Part shown: piece after piece, positions 11,980 to 24,120 of the stretch
Position numbering within the stretch: position 1 is the stretch's first letter
Layout of the letters: each line of letters begins with the position of its first letter
Assembly: GCA_936440205.1 (NCBI GenBank)
Contig: OW387147.1
Coordinates: forward strand, 31,955,629 to 32,019,628
DNA length: 64,000 nucleotides
Direction: 5' to 3'
Source: Lepidonotus clava
Taxonomy: Eukaryota; Annelida; Polychaeta; Phyllodocida; Polynoidae
Notes under the pieces: generated by a model
Seen by the model: the letters and a program-made list of their open reading frames with translations, nothing else
What the model was told of the DNA's origin: nothing
Databases searched by the model: none
Program-made: the position numbers and the translations under genes

Positions 11980-14900
11980 CTTAACAGTCTATTATGGATA
12001 TAATCAGGAAAGTTTAAGAAAATATGAAATTTGTTGACCTATTCATTTGCTTAACAACATTTTGTTTGTGCAGCTCCAGTCCGGAGTGGCCCACAGTATA
12101 TTGTTGTCTGATGGGAGCAGGGGGGATTCTCTGTTACCCGAAACTCCATAATACGAGTCGTGCATAGGTAATCATCGTCAACACTTGAAACAAATGCAAG
12201 GGAAATATGAACATTGTAGTTTAAACAAATTACTCCTTCAGCAAAACTGTAATCCTAGTATGTTTCATCTACCAATAATAATGAATAGAAGAGTAGAACA
12301 CTGTGTAGGAGGTATCTATGTATATTGCTAGTAGGATATTAAAAATTGAAGGTCGAAGACAGTGAACGATCCGGCTTCCTACATCCCTTGGCACCTCCGG
12401 AAGTCTGGTAGAGACTTTTATACATGGTGATACTCCTGGGGTCACACCGATAATACTTAATATTTGAACAGGCTATGTGGGTGGTATGGGCCCTAACCGC
12501 GGCCTGATAGGGATGGTAATGGTGTTCTCCCCAGTATGTGGTACGTTGCGGTTATGATACAGCATGTTCTTCTGGCATTGGTGGCCGGGGATATGTCAAC
12601 AGATAGTGGAAGAGAATGCTTAGGATAATTCTTATGATGATATAATGACTCCCGTCGCCATTAATTTTCAGAAGATACGGTGTGTGTAAGGATACTGTAT
12701 GAAATAGAAATGAAACCTTTTTGCATCAGAAAACTAGTGGACCTAAGCATTAGAAAGATTAATTCTTTGGTTAAGATTTAGGATTAAGTGTTACGATTCC
12801 TTAATACTTTAAGAATTTCCTTCCAAAGATATCCTCACCATCAAACATTTGTGTGTTTCACCTTCTGACAATGGGCAAGAGTTCTAACTTATAATGATAC
12901 TAATTATTCAGCGTTGTCTTCATATCTTCATATTTCAATGTACTGAATCTGATATCAGATAAATTTGATTTGTCTATACTAAAAATAGAACATTGCACAA
13001 TTCAAAAATCTGTTTACACACAAAAAAGCAATAATGTAATGAAATGATAAATTTGGTAATTCAAAGCTAAGCGCCAGGAGACAGCGCACTTAGCGATACA
13101 GCGCAAACGTCTAGCGAAAGGATGGGACCCAATTTTGCGCGTCCCACCTTGTGTATATGTATGCAGGACAGGAAGTCCTGCAATGATTCCATGGTCCCAC
13201 GGTCAGATCGTACGATACTTCTACGTTATGTTTCAGATGTCCTAGGCTGTTATAGGGAATGGGATGTATCATGATGTTAGCTTTCTTCATTTATTAATTG
13301 GATGTCTCGACCATTGTGATCAATGCTCGTAGAGATATTGTTAATTTTGATGCTATTTACTCAGCAGACTTTGGGGTGTACAAACGTCCAAATCATGATA
13401 ATAAAGATTTGGTATCTCACGGTGCAATATTCATGTTCTTGTACATAACTTACGCTTCTTTGTACAAGTTCTAGCTGAAGATGTATGTTTCTTGATTTGA
13501 AACCAAATACTCATAGATATGTATATAGCATTGCTTCAACATTAAAAAGACCTGTAAAGTACGTATTCCAAAATTCAGCGCAGTGCAAAAAAGAAAGAAA
13601 GTTCAGCTTCATTTTGTAGGACGTGGCAGGATGAAGCGAATTAGGCTCAGATGTTTAATAAGGGTTAGGGTAGGACCCGGCCAATCAGTCTTTGCCTGTG
13701 AAATAATGTATCAACGAATTAAAGAAAATGATAACATTTAGCTATATGGTCACCGATTATTGACTATCGAAAAGAAATTAAAAACAAGCCATTTACTCCC
13801 CACAAATATCAAAATCTATTATAAGTTTAGCGGATGAGGCTCTATTAATCCCCTTTTGTTGTGCCTGACTGACGTCCAAATGATTGTCTCAGACCACGCC
13901 ATCTCTACTGTTCCCATCTCTGAGTGTAACCAGGGTAATGGTGTTGGCAGTAAAAGACGGATTCCTTGGCTGAGGGGAAACGACCTACATCATCCCCCTG
14001 CAGCCCCAGCCCCCTGGTGGCCGTGCTGGGTATTAATCATGGATACTCCAGCAGTGATGTGGGCTCTGACAGGTCCTCCTTAATACACACACCGATCTAT
14101 ACCACCCAGGATGGGTGCCGAATGCATCATAACACAGCAGGCAGACTATGGGTCCGCTGGGTCATTGGGAATGGGCTGGAGATGGCCCCCATAGGAATAG
14201 ACCGTATAGGAAAGATTCAATTGCCCCACAATGTCTTATTCTTTTGTTTCTGGAGTCACTGACGTTCTATCGTATTTTTATGAGGATAAATGAATTTATT
14301 CATTTTTACTTCAGTGCTTTTTCCATAGAATCCTCGGCTTACTAAATGTCTTTGAAATAACTGCTTACATCATGTTTTGACTGTTTTCTTATTTCGTGTA
14401 AGCTAATACAAAGTCTTGGAAGTATTTTTTATTCACTCAAATATCGACCATCTACTACCCACTAAAGGGTCAGTCATGTATATGTGTTCACGGACGGAAC
14501 GGACACTCTTATACTATATACCAGTTAAATATTTCTCAAAATCACCCACGGACACAAACGTCCACCAACTAATCCTTCTCTAAAGCCCTCCTGATAGCCG
14601 ATGTGTATCTTGAATTGACTCAACTACCATTCGTACTCCATTTAGACTAAAGAAGAAATATTTCCTGGGGTAACCCGGAGTATCAACGGCGCCATCGAAA
14701 GTGACTGAGACCCATCGACAATATTCATCGAAACTCATAGCTAATAAAGGCATTGATGTTGAAATGTTTCGAGGACAATCAATTGTAAGAACTCTGTTAT
14801 TTAGAGTTTTCAACATACAGACATTATATTCTTACAAACGATAGGTTTCGATGATCTATCAGAATGGATATCTACGTGACATTATAAAAATGGCTAGGCT

Positions 14901-15937
14901 TGATCTAGGCATGATTTATATAAAAATCTTTAGGAAAGACCTATTTGCCAAGGAGATATAATTCATTTCATATTATACCTGTATCCAGTTTTAGCTGTAA
15001 CGCGTGGAAATCTTTGTAAACATAATCACAGAATACAGACTGATCTGCGGTTTCTTAATTATTAATATTTATCATGGTACAATAAATTGAACATCAGATC
15101 ATAAAATACAGTGGGGATATCAAAAAAGAGAATGTGGAACTCAAGATAATGAGAGCTACTCCACAGCCAGGCAGTTACTCGCAACCCTAAAGACAAGACT
15201 GTGTTTTGTATTTCCTTATACCCATACTTAAAGCCGAGACATTGTCCCTTAATATACTGCAACAGCGGAGAGTCACAGTAATGATTAATCATGGAAGCAG
15301 AAAAGAATAATTAGTGTGCATAATGAGCAATTATTCCATACTTGTGATAAGGTTCTCCGCTGCATCAAGAGCTGTTATGGTCTACGAAGCAGCCTACTGG
15401 TGCGTAAAATATGAAAATAAGCATGGGCAAAAGTGCTCATTAGGCACAAGATTTACTCTTTACAGATGTATTTAATAACTTAAATTTGATCTTATAGAAC
15501 TATTGAGTGAGGCAGTTACATTGGAACAACTCATAGCTCTACATCCAACAACCAGCCAAAGTAGGTAGAGATAATTATATTTCTTATTGAGTCATGTGAG
15601 CCAATGAGATTTTAATAAGAGTGAATTGTTAATAATGCTAATGTTTTGTTATGTAATTACATTGAACAAAGGGTTTTTGTAGTAATTAAAATTGTCTTTT
15701 AACCTTCCATATTTATTTGCTTTTGATTCTATCCTTTACTCATCAGTTACTTCATATTTGGCATCCCAAACTCAACCTATAAACTATCTGAATTGGAATA
15801 ATCCTGGGATCTCTTTGTATACAGCAAGCGAAACCCGCTACACCCATATCCTTTGGTAAGTTGTAGAATATTCCATGAGTAAGAAATATGAAATGTACCC
15901 CATCAAAAGATTATGTGGTGTCACCCTAACTTAACAC
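11980..15937. other. Gene-free tract
   Basis: AT-rich DNA without a credible exon. It contains five AGCG words in 47 bp at 13070-13116, a GC-rich patch at 13950-14190 with the CTCF-like motif listed separately, and short unremarkable ORFs. The 78-aa minus-strand ORF at 14816-14580 and the 76-aa one at 15292-15062 show no recognisable family. Confidence 0.55.
14007..14025 (-). promoter_or_regulatory. CTCF-like motif
   Basis: On the minus strand this reads CACGGCCACCAGGGGGCTG, very close to the bilaterian CTCF core (CCACNAGGGGGCG). It lies in a small GC-rich islet. This is a motif match only; occupancy is unknown. Confidence 0.4.
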
Positions 15938-15978
15938 ATTAAGTACTATTCAATATACTCTATTGCATAGTACTTAAT
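15938..15978. repeat. Perfect 12-bp inverted repeat
   Basis: ATTAAGTACTAT at 15938-15949 and its exact reverse complement at 15967-15978, with a 17-nt spacer. It lies just upstream of the old repeat copy at 16041 and could be a remnant end of a non-autonomous element. Confidence 0.6.
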
Positions 15979-16040
15979 TTAAACTTATTTAAAGGGATGT
16001 TTACTTTTTCTAATTTATATCTACATAAATTAATATTTCA

Positions 16041-16517
16041 TAGGTTAGTTTGAAAAGTTATTCATTACAGAAAGATATAATAGCAAATTTTTGCATATTT
16101 TCTCTAGTTTTCCCTGTGTTTTAGTCTACAAGATCTCTAAATTGACCAGGGGGGGCTGACCAAAAAACATCATCGATAACCCTGAGCCATGAGAAGTTAA
16201 AATACCCACGATCACAAAATTTGCTCTCGTGAGTTTTTAAACTTCTCGTGGCACAAAATTCAATTTTTCAACTATTATAGTGTTCCAATATCATTCTAAC
16301 ATACTTAAAATAGTATTACATGCAAATAAATATATTATAGGAAGGAATTTAGTATGAGTTTTCAAGAGACTATGATGTCCAAAAGTTCTTGTGGATGTTT
16401 TCTGGGCAGATATTTCTTCTCGTGGATGTCACATCACCCCCACGAAAGATAATGGATGTTTTTTGGTCAGCCCCCCTGCAGCTACTGAAAATACAATAAA
16501 TCAGCTATATATGGTAG
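16041..16517 (+). repeat. Old dispersed repeat, copy A (split by a MITE)
   Basis: The segments 16041-16146 and 16479-16517 together align with 28911-29062. Shared landmarks in order: GGTTAGTTTGAAAA / GAGTTAGTTTGAAAA, TATTTTCT.TAGTTTTCCCTGTGTTTT-like sequence, AATTRG, TGCAG, and AATAAATCAGCTAT / TGTAAATCAGCTAT. Copy A carries 332 bp of foreign sequence at the point where copy B is continuous. The family is unnamed here. Confidence 0.7.
16147..16478. mobile_element. MITE with CAGGGGGGCTGACCAAAAAACATC ends (332 bp)
   Basis: The ends are inverted repeats of about 25 bp: CAGGGGGGGCTGACCAAAAA on the left, and on the right a reverse complement with one G fewer. Inside it is AT-rich, with repeated TTCTCGTGG/TTCTCGTGGATG words and no coding capacity. 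The paralogous repeat at 28911-29062 lacks it, giving a natural empty site. No clear target duplication is visible, so the superfamily is open; CAGGGG ends would suit hAT-like elements. Confidence 0.8.
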
Positions 16518-17487
16518 GGAGAATGGATCATAACCCCTGGATCCAATTCTAATGGTACCACTTTTAATAGACTCCACAGTATAAAGGTGCATTTGCTGAT
16601 GGGGTCCCTCACCTGTACCAATGTACACGTGACTGCATGCCCCGTCTCTTTGGCTAGGTTCTACTTCCTGTCAGGCTTTGATCATTTCTAACCACCAGAA
16701 AGAGGCAAACAGGACTTCCGGCACATGCTCTCCTGCTGGAAACATTAAAGCTTCTTATATCCCCAATCATGGCACGATCTTTAATCACTGCATTTGTACC
16801 ATCTTAGGATCCCTGGGAAACTTCCGCTAAAATCCCATACCATGAACATGTAGAAGGAAACACTATGCATGCTGTTCATCTACCCAACTGTCTTACATAT
16901 TAGGTCTTCATCTGACATGTACGTATAATTATGTTACACATCAACATCTTGGTGAAAACGTCATTCATTTATTTTCTTACTCTGAAAACCAACAAAGTAT
17001 TCAAGACTTACAGATCTCCATTTAATTGAAAACTGTTAAAACCGTCAGCACTAGCCACAGATCGGAAGCCCGCATGTCGAGGTCACTGATGTGTTATCAA
17101 TATCAACAACCAGGTACTCAAAATCACGTTGCAAGAAATAAGCCAGTAAAATTGTATATTATCACCAAGTTGATTATATTGACTAGGATGTTAAATTACT
17201 GATCTTTAGTGCAGTGTATTGAAATGCCCTTTGAAGGATCACACTTCATATAGAAATAGCGTGCCTTAGTACAGAACCTACCCCAGACCTTCCGTAGTAC
17301 CCTGGTTGACATCCACATTACGTGAGGCTTAGGGATGATGTAGGAGGTGGCAGGGTTTAAATCCCTAACCCACGATTATCCCCTCTGAGACGGTTAAGGA
17401 TTTACTTACAATTCACTGCTACCATACACCCCGGGTTCTTGCGGTACGGGGGCACTTTCAAGGAACTCATGAGACAGGCCCTTAAAT

Positions 17488-17638
17488 CAGGGGCGGATAC
17501 AGAATTTTCAGCATAAAGGCTAAGTAAAACTACGTGCAATCGCACATGCACGCGCAACATTAAACTTTCAATAGTTTAGGGGTCCACCAAAAGGGGGGAA
17601 TAGTCAGGACCCCCAGGACCCTCCTGAATCCGCCCCTG
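17488..17638. mobile_element. Short hAT-like MITE (CAGGGGCGGAT ends, 151 bp)
   Basis: The left end CAGGGGCGGATACAG and right end CTGAATCCGCCCCTG are 15-bp inverted repeats with one mismatch. The body is non-coding and includes an alternating purine/pyrimidine stretch (CGCACATGCACGCGCA). Ends of this form are common among animal hAT MITEs. The flanks (CCCTTAAAT and GCCTTTAT) are only loosely similar, so the 8-bp target duplication expected for hAT is not proven. Confidence 0.75.
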
Positions 17639-20011
17639 GCCTTTATGATGTAGGAAATCTAATTCTGCTGTTATTTCTCATCCTATTTAGCACAAATACA
17701 AGAATACAGAGGTGTATGGTCCTAGACTTGTTTTAGGAAAGAATAGACATATCAACTGGCCGAAGCTCCCGAACAATGTAACTGCAACGACTCTTAATAG
17801 CTGAAACTACATAATCTCAACTGTTGTGGATATCTTAGGATTATGCCAATTCCGATATTTGCTAATACGTTAAGGCGTCAATATATCAGAGTGGAATGGG
17901 AACTTTTGTTTCATTCATTTTCCTGTGACAATCATAATAAATAAGGTTATATCGTTTGAATACAACATTGGAAACGTCCAGTTTTATTTACTTTGAAAAC
18001 CAGTCCCAGTACTGAAGATTATTACGAAATGAAATATCCAAAAAAAGAAATTAATCATAGCAGATTTTAACAGATTATTGTAATCACATTAAGACATTAG
18101 CTGATTGTTTTCACCTGTACCATTGCTTTTACCTGTAACTCACCTGTCTGTCCAGGTGCTAATTATTGAGTAACTACGTTTGGATTTTAACGCAGTCTAA
18201 ACCTGCTTTAATAGTCTGTATCCTATACCTCGTACTATACCCATCCTCAATAGACTCGTGTATTCCCCATCTATTTCATTATCTCGGCTTCATTCCATAT
18301 CCATCTAAACTCATTTTGAATGGCCGACCACATGGCCTGTTTCAGAGGGACTGGGGGTGACCCTGTATGGAGTGAGACTTACCAGCTCTGGGGGCACAAC
18401 TCGGGCTGTATCTATCACGGCACACCCATACACATACAGGTCGGCACCTACTGAGGGGGTGGGAGGTGGAAAAGGGGTAGCAAATGGCCTCTTTCATGGT
18501 TGGCTTTTGGTCTTATAAAGCAGGCATCAGCATTCACGAGCCCTTATCCAAGACCATCAGTTAACATTTAACCCCAAAGAATCCCATCTTTAGAGATAGT
18601 GATGACATAGTCAAGCACGTCATTTCCGGATGTGTCATAGTATGTCTCCTGACTAGGTTCTGTATGGGGGTGTATGTAAATGTAGATAAGTTATTTGTAG
18701 AACACTTTATTATCTTACAATTCAGGGGCAAAGTCCTTTTTTACAAGTGGAAGAGATAACTGAGAATTTGGTTTCATCATCAGATGAGATGGATTTGCTT
18801 TCATTTTATCAAGAACTACCAAGAGCTTTTAATTATCTTTAGTAACCAACTGACGTTGCCGTAAAAACGCCTTTTGTATAATTGCAATGGTGAATATATC
18901 AAATGTACACAATACACTAATACCATTTATTTAAATATAAGTAAAAGAAACTTATAGTACATCAAATTCCTCTCATTCACAACCTCTGTCCCTCTTATCT
19001 AGTTCATATATCACAAATGCTGTTGTACATTTAAAAACAAACGTTTTGGTCCACATTTTCCCCTCTGTACCATTCCTGCCCTAACTGGGGCAGTCAGACC
19101 AGCATGACCTGAGTGACCTTGACCCGCTGACCCCTTTGTCTGGGCGGCCGATGTTAAGGGGGGGGGGGGGGTAGGTCACAGCAGGCCCAGCTCCTCCAGT
19201 ACAGGGTCCTCCCTCCAGGGTGCGGGGGTAAGGCCACATACGTTTGTCGAGCAACTCCGTCATATTCGTTAAGTTTACGATTATGGAATGTGTATGACTA
19301 ATTTGTGCTTCCTAAGATTTGTGCAGAAAGCATACACATTTCGAATGTTGGCAGCTGGTATTCTTCTGTACTTTCGTTCTTATCCTTTTAGAGCGAGGGT
19401 TAGGGCCTTCATTCAAAAAGAACAAGTAAAACGGGGTAAGCTGGTAAATATGATTAAATGTAGTTATTATTAGAAATAACTATATTTCTAAAGTTGTCAA
19501 ACTGGAATCTATTTAATTGCAGACGTTCAAAACGCATTGTTCCGGCGGGGGGAGCTAGCGTTGTTCCAGGTCCTCCGTGACACTGGAGGAGGTTTGGAGG
19601 GGGTGGAGGGTCCAACCAGCAGTGCAATGATGACTCCAGCACCAGGAGGCACAGAGGCCCCAGGCTGACTCCTTCCCAGGAGACACATCCATTTGCGAAC
19701 ACCGTCCCCACGGCTGCCACCGGCGTAAAGCACTGTCCCCACCACTGTAGGACACACTTGGCAAGCTGGTCCGCACACCAATCTCCGACAGAGCATTGTT
19801 TGTGGGGTTGACTCAAGGCTATGATCCACGAAGCGACAAAACTCCAACCGATTTTCATCTCACTCATTTTTGTCATATTTGGAATGATTTTTCCCAGTTA
19901 AAATACCAATTTTCTGATGCAGAGTATTCAAAACTCTTTGAAAAATTGTATGTTTTATAAGAAAAACGATTATTTAACCATGGGCCCAAAATCACATTGT
20001 GGATCATCCCT
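17639..20011. other. Gene-free tract with E-box cluster and a G run
   Basis: No exon is recognised. Notable items are the E-box cluster at 18112-18158, a run of about 14 G in a GC-rich patch near 19159-19171, and a GC-rich block at 19540-19800 whose overlapping minus-strand ORFs show no family resemblance. Confidence 0.5.
18112..18158. promoter_or_regulatory. E-box/ACCTGT cluster
   Basis: Four sites in 47 bp: CACCTG at 18112, ACCTGT at 18131, CACCTG at 18141 and the inverted CAGGTG at 18153, followed by a TAATTATT homeodomain-like core. Such groupings occur in enhancers bound by bHLH or Snail/ZEB factors. There is no direct evidence of function. Confidence 0.25.
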
Positions 20012-20312
20012 TTTACTAGTGGATGACTGAATACAGTGTTAATAATTATACCCCAAACAATAAAGCATGGTGTTGGGGGTTGACTGGTGGTCAACTGAAT
20101 ACAGTGTCAACATATCCCAAATTACAAGGCATGATTTAATGGCCATGGTTGGTAAGTGGTTGAATGAAAGCCCTGTTAATAATATTATACTGGAAATCCA
20201 GAGCAGGGTTTGTGTGGTTGACTGGTGGTCTACTGAATACTGTGTTGATATACCCAATAACAGAGCAATATTTTGTGGAGTTAACGCGTGGTCTACTGAA
20301 TACTGTGTATTC
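20012..20312. repeat. ~65-bp tandem repeat, about 4.5 copies
   Basis: Diverged units built on GACTGGTGGTCTACTGAATAC followed by AGTGTTRATATACCC and AACARAGCATG. Landmarks GAATACAGTGTT/GAATACTGTGTT fall near 20029, 20097, 20236 and 20298, and a more decayed unit with GAATGAAAGCCCTGTT sits near 20164. Open frames on both strands here come from the repeat. Confidence 0.75.
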
Positions 20313-23265
20313 GTGTGTATATGTATATATTCTTGTATGTATTTAATGGCGTAGCCAATCATGAATTAGATGTTTGGTCAATACACTCCAGGAAGATATA
20401 TTTTGAAAGAGAATAGCATACATGCCAAACAATGATGGACATCCCCATCAACCATTCCTCTTCCTGTATCATTAAAAAAGGCATCGCTTTGGGACGGGAG
20501 GCAAAACTAGCTCAGATACCCCAGGACATTACGTACTGCTGTTACTGACGGGACCCTGATAAGGAGTGGGGTTTGGCTGATAAGGAACCATCACCAAGAA
20601 CCCTGAAATCTACAATTAAACTTAGGTCTACCCCCAGCCGGCATGTCGTTAGGGGACAGTGACCATACAGCCTTGGCTCTGAGAGGGGCAGAGCAGAAAC
20701 GCAGTGCTCTCCAGCAAGCTTACCGTATGTGATTATACAGTAAAAGGTTAGTTTGTAAACAAAATGTATTGAAAGTATGTGTCTAGATTTATTACTTTTA
20801 TTAATGGGAGCTATTGTAATATGGAGTGAGCTTTTTTCCCCAGGCGTACATCGTTTTTCTCTTATATATCTTGGTCTTTTCAGTTATATATCTTTTTATC
20901 TCTAAAATAATCTCCAGGGGGTAACCCTCCTGGTCTTCCAGATAAAGTATAATGAAATTATAATACACAGCAATTTTACGAAAAATGACATTCAACGTTA
21001 ATGTTCTAGACGAACAGATTTGTACACACAATAGAGGTTCACAAATTAAGGTTCACGTTGGATACAATGTTGGCCATTAATATACTTGACCTCGATGAAC
21101 TTGATAAATATTGCCCTTTGGTTTCATAGTTATAGGTACTTTTAGACATGTTTTGATTTATAATTATCAATATACACCACGTTATCGCTACAATTACCCT
21201 TAGCCTGTAGGTAAAACAGGCAGCCTTATCCGGGATATCCGGGATAAGTAAAGTACAGTCTATCTTCTGTGAATCAGACATTATCCGGTGGCCAGTGGAA
21301 AATGGTCTATAGCATACTGCAGGGATGACAACCAAACCGTATTTTATGGCCCCCAAACTGGTGTCTTCTCCACTCCTCGTCACAATTGTCCTTGGCTGTT
21401 TTAACCATGCAGTTTAATCAATGTTCATGTAAATTTGATTAACAGATTAATTATCTTTTATCTCATTAATATCATCAAGAAGGAAATAAGGGTGGAAAAT
21501 GCAAATATTCTCAATGCATTATGTTTGTGAAAAGCACTATTAACATGATTTTTAATTAAAGAAGATCCCATTTAAATATGACAAATTTCTCTTCACAGTG
21601 GGTCACAATTCCAATGTTCTCCAGCACCTTATATCTATGAGCCGAGGATTTATAATATTACCAAACTAAGAGCTGTGGATACCAATAAAGTCCACAATCC
21701 ATATCATGTTGTTAATTATGTAGATTTGGCAATACATTGCACTTAGATTCTGTTTCTAAGTTGTAATCCCAGTTGTAGAAGCAAACCGGTAGCAGGTCAC
21801 TCTAGAGGTAGGATTTGTATAAGATAATCAGAATCCCAATTTATCACGTCACCATAGCATTATACCACCGTCTGTGAACATACCTGGCTCACATGTGAAA
21901 GTCTCATATCTACCATTGCCGAGAAAACGTATGGCCAACGGAGAGGCACAGAGAGATTAACAACAGAGGCCGCACACAGTGAGGACAGTTCAGAGAAACC
22001 ACAAAGACGCACAGGAGGACAGACTACAAAGGGGGAGGAGAAAAAGAGAAGACACCCGGGATGAACTCCTCCTGTCCCCATCACCAAAAGGTCCAGTGAG
22101 GAGCGACGCCCTGAAAGACAGTGGCGCGCCCTATGAGGCCCTCGCCGCACTATAAATAAAGGACAGCTTATTCGTCAGGCCCAGGAACCGTGTGAATAAT
22201 ACAGGGCCTGGAGGAAGTGGGGGCCCTGCAAGGGGGGCTAACAGATCACCTCAAAGGAATGGCTGATGGCCCCTAATAGGTGTCGGCCCGTCACCTCCGG
22301 CCATCACGTCTCCCCCGCGGTCAACAACATCAGGTGATTCGTCTAATTTCTGCACGCCTTCTCCTTAGGTATTATGTAATTCTAGTATACAGATGAAAAT
22401 GTGATCAGTCACACCTATTTGATATACTTCTACTTCTAACAGCGTCTCACACATTGCCTAGCTTATCACCATTTTCAAATTAAAACCACTAAATATGTAT
22501 TTTCAAGTCTCAAGTTTCAATATTGCACACCTGTTCGCATGCATCATTCTCCGTCTACGTGGGAAGCTTTCTGGCGGCTGCCCCTATCAGATGACCGGTT
22601 CTCAGCAATAAGGATACATAGATAATAAGTTTCTGTCCAGGGCACTATTTTCACCAGATGCTGTTGATTCTTTGTGAACGCCTTCTACTTTGCAATTCTT
22701 GACAATCCTTTCATGAACATTTCCCTTTAACAAGTGATGTGTTGACTCTAAACTGGTTCAACCAGTAAGCCGTAGTTGACCCCATGTAAGCTGTTTTAAA
22801 CACTTTATTTTTTATTTAGAGTTGAACTTATGTTAATACAAGTTTCTCAGTCTTACAACTTTCATAACATAAGAGAATCACAAAAACACTCGAGAAACGC
22901 GAGTCCACATTATCTCATGTATACCAACAATTTCTTGTATCTGAATAACCAGCGCAAGCTTACATGTGATACAAAAAATACTACATAATTTATTCGAAAT
23001 TTGAAATATCCAACATAAGTGATTCTTATGTGTTTCCTTGAACACAAAACCAAGAGGAATTGCCATAAAACAAAAAAAAAGAAGCTTGTCGGATGTTTAT
23101 TTCGTCCATTCAGCGTCTGTTTGAAGGAGAAAGATTCCGATAGTTTTGGCCAACTTTACATGTTTTATATTTCAACTCATTCACTTCTGTATTGCATTTC
23201 GTTTCCTTTTTTTCGATGACGCCTTTTGTATCAATAACATTATTGGGTTAATCTTGCAATCTTGT

Positions 23266-23317
23266 ACTTCATATTCTAACCTTCTGTACAAGTACACAGG
23301 GGATTAGAATATGAAGT
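23266..23317. repeat. Perfect 14-bp inverted repeat
   Basis: ACTTCATATTCTAA at 23266-23279 and its reverse complement at 23304-23317 with a 24-nt spacer. A second, overlapping pair CTTGTAC/GTACAAG lies across the left arm and spacer. It could form a hairpin; no element ends are evident. Confidence 0.6.
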
Positions 23318-23801
23318 TCAAAGATGGGTGGCCAATTAACTTTGTGTAGCCTTGATTAAAGCACAGAGTAGTATATCCACTGGCTCTAACCCTTTCCTTT
23401 TCTTAAATCCCGCTAACATACTGACAGTCAATAAATATAAGCATGGCAAGCTTATGCGACGATAAGTCCCCTTTACTTAAATAATTCAGTATACCGATAA
23501 ATTTATAAAACCGTTCATGGTGATAATCAAAATAAGCATTTGGTGAGCTCAATCAGCTCATCAGAGATGAAAGAATTTGGATTCAAAATCAGGAAAATAC
23601 AATGAAAAATCACCCAGACCCTCATCCTACAGTATGAACGAGGCACAGGGTGTCAAACTCGTTCTTAGTGCGAGGTCACAGAGCCCAAGCTCCAGGAAAG
23701 TGATTGTAATCAGAGGGGAAAAACATCCCAATTGGGGGCAGGCGGTACAGGCGGGCCTGGGCGATAATAAAGGCCCTATGTGATGCGGCCCGCCCGGCCC
23801 A

Positions 23802-23821
23802 AGCTGCCCCCTGGGGGTCGC
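23802..23821 (-). promoter_or_regulatory. CTCF-like motif in a GC-rich islet
   Basis: The plus strand reads AGCTGCCCCCTGGGGGTCGC; its complement carries the CCAGGGGGCAGC core. The match is weaker than those at 14007 and 57685. Confidence 0.25.
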
Positions 23822-24089
23822 TAACTGTCGGTATTAGCAGACGCCCGGCAATATGGCCGCCCCCTGAAGCCCCGTGCTATTCGGGGCCTGATGAGATGGG
23901 GGGCAGGGAAGACCAGCTGCGTAGGATCCTGGTGGTTTGTACTATGATCAGCAGTTATTCTTCACGTGTGGTTTTATAAATAGGATTTTACTGTTGTAAT
24001 TGTGAGACGAGTGCATGTGGCAGGCAGTGGTATGGTACTGAGATTGTAATGAAATGGCAATCAATGTGAGGACTAAAGTAGTATGTATG

Positions 24090-24120
24090 ATATCATAGCA
24101 TGTTAAACATGCTATGATAT
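24090..24120. repeat. Perfect palindrome, 15-bp arms and 1-nt centre
   Basis: ATATCATAGCATGTT at 24090-24104, a single A, then the exact reverse complement at 24106-24120. Such a perfect near-spacerless palindrome is unusual in otherwise unstructured sequence and could be the stem of a young fold-back or a dimeric protein-binding site. Confidence 0.85.

Noticed and set aside
19454-19876. Overlapping minus-strand ORFs of 140, 106 and 73 aa
   Set aside because: Three frames are open at once in a GC-rich block, which points to composition, not coding.
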